From: JBCFBK01 sp039679975
Lineage (GTDB): Bacteria; Bacteroidota; Bacteroidia; Bacteroidales; Prolixibacteraceae
Direction of reading: 5' to 3'
NCBI GenBank assembly: GCA_039679975.1
Contig: JBDKTZ010000571.1
Span: forward strand, 1 to 7,484
Length of the DNA: 7,484 nucleotides
The position numbers were made by a program, and so were the translations under genes. A model generated the notes under the pieces. That model was not told the origin of the DNA, ran no database searches, and saw only the letters and a program-made list of their open reading frames with translations. Every line of letters starts with the position of its first letter. Positions within the stretch are counted from its first letter, which is position 1. This document shows positions 5,881-7,484 of this stretch, one piece after another.

Positions 5881-6297
5881 ATGAAAACAACAAAGATCAC
5901 CGTGGAAACAACCGTCAAAGCACCGGTTGAAAAAGTATGGGAAACCTATACCTCCCCGAAACACATTGTAAAGTGGAACAGCGCATCCGATGACTGGCAT
6001 ACCACAAAGGCCGAAAATGACTTACGAACCGGCGGCAGGTTCCTTTCGAGGATGGAAGCCAGGGACGGCAGCGCAGGTTTCGATTTTGAAGGCGTATATG
6101 ATGAGGTAAAAAGAAACGAACTTATCGCTTACAGCATGGCAGATGGAAGAAAAGCGGAAATCATTTTTACGGCTGAAAATAATGAAACCGGAATGAAGAT
6201 TGTATTTGATGCCGAAACCGAAAACCCGGTTGAAATGCAAAGGGAAGGATGGCAGGCAATTCTGGACAACTTTAAGAAGTATACCGAAGCAAGCTGA
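5881..6297 (+). CDS. SRPBCC / AHSA1-type START-like domain protein
   Basis: 138 residues covering one whole SRPBCC domain. ITVETTVKAPVEKVWETYTSPKHIVKWN split as strand 1 and the two short helices, LRTGGRFLSRMEARDG and FDFEGVYDEVKRNELIAYSM as the central sheet, KAEIIFTAENNETGMKIVFD, and the long C-terminal helix MQREGWQAILDNFKKYTEA. Such domains form a deep hydrophobic cavity that binds small lipophilic molecules. The GW at the start of the last helix is a hallmark of the Aha1-C-like subfamily. It is the second gene of the pair with the NmrA-like protein. Two hairpins follow. The last 33 bp or so of its coding sequence reappear as a fragment at 6728-6760. Confidence 0.9.
   Translation: MKTTKITVETTVKAPVEKVWETYTSPKHIVKWNSASDDWHTTKAENDLRTGGRFLSRMEARDGSAGFDFEGVYDEVKRNELIAYSMADGRKAEIIFTAENNETGMKIVFDAETENPVEMQREGWQAILDNFKKYTEAS
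6245..6277 (+). repeat. 33-bp segment of the SRPBCC gene duplicated 483 bp downstream (source copy)
   Basis: Positions 6245-6277, encoding the GWQAILDNFK helix, match 6728-6760 at 31 of 33 bases in the same orientation. The two differences (6263 T/C, 6272 T/A) change Leu to Pro and Phe to Tyr. Confidence 0.8.
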
Positions 6298-6310
6298 CCA
6301 AAGAACCGCA

Positions 6311-6328
6311 GCTATCCGATTGGATAGC
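6311..6328. terminator. Hairpin 14 bp after the SRPBCC stop
   Basis: GCTATCC-gatt-GGATAGC is a perfect 7-bp stem with a 4-base loop. No T-run follows, so it is not a canonical intrinsic terminator, but its place directly after the operon's last stop codon suggests a transcript 3' end. Confidence 0.4.
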
Positions 6329-6388
6329 ATGTGGTACTTGAATCAGGCACATCAGCCAGGCACTTCATCGTGGTGCTGAAAGTGAAAC

Positions 6389-6417
6389 GAAGCCGCCGGT
6401 TTTTCACCAGCGGCTTC
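6389..6417. terminator. GC-rich hairpin, possible bidirectional terminator
   Basis: GAAGCCGC (6389-6396) pairs with GCGGCTTC (6410-6417). A C/A mismatch and three further pairs (GGT/ACC) close a TTTTC loop. On the plus strand TGCATCAG follows, without a T-run; on the minus strand GTTTCACTTT follows, which is somewhat T-rich. It separates the rightward SRPBCC operon from the leftward gene remains. Confidence 0.5.
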
Positions 6418-6431
6418 TGCATCAGAAGGGA

Positions 6432-6677
6432 TCACATTCCTTTAATCAGAACCGGAATGCCGCGATAACATCGGCTTCGTCGCCCCAACTGTTTTTGCCC
6501 CAGTTGTCCGTAACCAGCATTGTTCACGAGTACGTCAATGTGGCCAAAAGTTTCTATAGTTTTGCGAATGGCGTTTGAAACACTTTCTTCATTGACCAAA
6601 TCGACTTGCAACGGCAGGAAAGAGCTTGAGGGTTCTCCGGCTACCTTGCGCAGTATGCAAACTATGGACGTATTCAA
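6432..6677 (-). pseudogene. Short-chain dehydrogenase/reductase (SDR) fragment
   Basis: The minus-strand frame contains LRKVAGEPSSSFLPLQVDLV then NEESVSNAIRKTIETFGHID and VLVNNAGYG, a clear match to the middle of a classical SDR: strand 3 ending in the adenine-binding Asp region, helix 4 and the NNAG motif. Recognisable homology covers only about 6653-6507. The N-terminal TGxxxGxG cofactor loop and everything after NNAGYG, including the catalytic Ser and Tyr-xxx-Lys, are missing. After NNAGYG the frame continues as GQLGQKQLGRRSRCYRG, which is not SDR-like. The apparent start is a TTG with no ribosome-binding site. It is a decayed remnant, not a functional gene. Confidence 0.75.
6446..6523 (-). 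pseudogene. Fragment resembling the C-terminal end of another protein
   Basis: In a different minus-strand frame from the SDR piece, MLVTDNWGKNSWGDEADVIAAFRF ends at TGA (6448-6446). WGDEADVIAAFRF has alternating polar and hydrophobic residues and a terminal aromatic, as in the last strand of outer-membrane barrels; I cannot name the family. It begins where SDR similarity stops (about 6507-6520), which suggests two unrelated gene ends were joined here. Short length keeps confidence low. Confidence 0.35.
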
Positions 6678-6696
6678 AAATCAACGCTTGTTGTAG

Positions 6697-6906
6697 CTGA
6701 AACAACGACGACATTTCCTTCCAGACAAAGGATGGCAGGCAATTCCGGACAACTATAAGAGCCGTCAAACCAGCTATTATACTTACATTTACAAACTGAC
6801 TGATCAGGAAGCCAAAAAAATTTATAAAAACGATCTTTCCAAAGTCTTCGGTTTTGGCCTCGGAACAACCGCCTTTCTACATTATCAACGGATTACGGTA
6901 AGATAA
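6697..6906 (+). pseudogene. Plus-strand gene fragment carrying a copy of the SRPBCC 3' end
   Basis: An open stretch without an ATG start runs from after a TAG (6694-6696) to TAA at 6904-6906. It reads DKGWQAIPDNYKSRQ, matching GWQAILDNFKKY at the end of the upstream SRPBCC protein, and continues as TSYYTYIYKLTDQEAKKIYK then NDLSKVFGFGLGTTAFLHYQ and RITVR. The second part looks like real protein but I do not recognise it, and it is not SRPBCC. The last 30 bases overlap the 3' end of the minus-strand protease gene. It is best read as a composite remnant; the opposite-strand frame here is Cys/Trp-rich and unlikely to be coding. Confidence 0.45.
6728..6760 (+). repeat. Displaced copy of the SRPBCC 3' segment
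   Basis: 31 of 33 bases match 6245-6277; similarity drops sharply on both sides. Both substitutions alter the encoded residue, as expected for a copy no longer under selection. Confidence 0.8.
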
Positions 6907-7484
6907 GCCGGTATTCGGCCGTTTCCGGGAGTGCCTTTGAACTAATTCCTGATGTTCTTTATTATTATAATCCTTACCCAAAACCGTTCTCATGGTGGTT
7001 CCTTGCACAAAATATTCGACATGCGTACCTTCAACGTCCTTGTCGGGATTAATCACCCGCCCTTTGCGATCGATAGTCAGCCAATATGCCCTGTTCATTA
7101 ATCCGACAACCTTTCCGCTCTTTTCAACAATAGGCGCTCCAATAAAATCGGCACCATTTACATAGACATCGGTTCTCAACCTGATTTCAGGCATTGAATA
7201 TTTTTCATTAAACGTTGTTTGAACAACACCCCTGACTATTCTCAGATTCTGATCTGAATACCCGATTACGTATAACGTATCCCCGTTCCGGATTTTCCTT
7301 ACATCAGGCTCCAAAGGAATAATACTGGCATCGCTCTGCTTTATTGAGAAGGTTAAAAAAGAAGCCGAATACATAATTATAGAGTACTTTCTTTCAATCC
7401 TCTTTCGAAGAACCAAACTATCCAGTTCAATGTATTGACTAAGGTCGTAAGGAAGATACATGATCCATTTCTTGAGTTCCTTGT
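6877..7484 (-). CDS. Trypsin-fold serine protease-like protein lacking the catalytic serine, C-terminal part
   Basis: The frame is open through the right edge, so the gene begins outside the window and the ATG at 7461 is probably internal. Numbering from that Met, QSDASIIPLEP (D44) matches the catalytic-Asp strand of trypsin-like peptidases. NGDTLYVIGYSD then RIVRGVVQTTF are the next barrel strands. VNGADFIGAPIVEKSGKVVG (101-120) is the G-D-S-G-G-P region, but the serine position is Ile107 (codon ATT at 7143-7141), one base away from AGT. DKDVEGTHVEYFVQGTTMRT is a plausible last strand and helix. The catalytic His would lie outside. The final about 25 residues are basic and less protein-like and overlap the plus-strand fragment, so the natural 3' end may have been altered. 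Likely a non-catalytic protease homologue or a decaying gene. Confidence 0.65.
   Translation of the reverse strand, partial: KELKKWIMYLPYDLSQYIELDSLVLRKRIERKYSIIMYSASFLTFSIKQSDASIIPLEPDVRKIRNGDTLYVIGYSDQNLRIVRGVVQTTFNEKYSMPEIRLRTDVYVNGADFIGAPIVEKSGKVVGLMNRAYWLTIDRKGRVINPDKDVEGTHVEYFVQGTTMRTVLGKDYNNKEHQELVQRHSRKRPNTGLSYRNPLIM

Noticed and set aside
6022..6330. 102-residue minus-strand open frame over the SRPBCC gene
   Set aside because: Antisense shadow of the SRPBCC gene.
6674..6868. Minus-strand open frame of 64 residues
   Set aside because: Cys/Trp-rich composition; the plus strand here carries the SRPBCC-derived fragment instead.

Overview
The window looks like an accessory stretch of a Bacteroidota chromosome. 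Four exact or near-exact copies of the Bacteroidota -7 promoter box (TAnnTTTG) sit just upstream of genes. Start codons lack good Shine-Dalgarno sequences and are preceded by A/T-rich leaders. The gene families (AAA_14/DUF4143 ATPase, short HicA with an HTH-bearing HicB, small periplasm-exported beta-barrel, DUF6597-like AraC regulator) are all common in that phylum. No RNA genes, CRISPR arrays, transposases or integrases were found.

Layout. 1-431 is the 3' end of an S9/prolyl-oligopeptidase-type hydrolase gene that begins outside the window. 467-1824 is an AAA_14/DUF4143 ATPase gene bracketed by two 29-bp direct repeats (28/29 identical) and preceded by a tandem 20-bp repeat (period 22) abutting its -7 box. 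2055-2621 is a small outer-membrane beta-barrel protein with its own promoter. Convergent to it, 3103-2657 encodes a VOC-fold (glyoxalase/bleomycin-resistance-like) protein. 3943-3322 is a hicA-hicB toxin-antitoxin operon read leftward, in which hicA carries a frameshift and hicB is intact; its promoter overlaps an inverted repeat. 4159-6297 holds an AraC regulator, an NmrA-like NAD(P)-binding protein and an SRPBCC/AHSA1 protein, all rightward; the last two look like one operon behind a clear -7 box.

6298-6906 is a graveyard of gene pieces: two hairpins, an SDR fragment joined in another frame to what looks like the C-terminal tail of a different protein, and a plus-strand fragment that starts with a 33-bp near-copy of the 3' end of the SRPBCC gene. 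The right edge (7484-6877, minus strand) is the C-terminal part of a trypsin-fold protein in which the catalytic serine position is isoleucine.

How the genes may work together: the HicBA pair is a self-contained regulatory module, probably toxin-dead as sequenced. The AraC/NmrA/SRPBCC group is a plausible small-molecule or redox-responsive unit. The rest are independent genes. I see no convincing new multi-gene system. The most unusual signals are the repeat-bounded ATPase cassette with its tandem operator, the hicA frameshift, the mosaic of gene fragments, and the serine-less protease.
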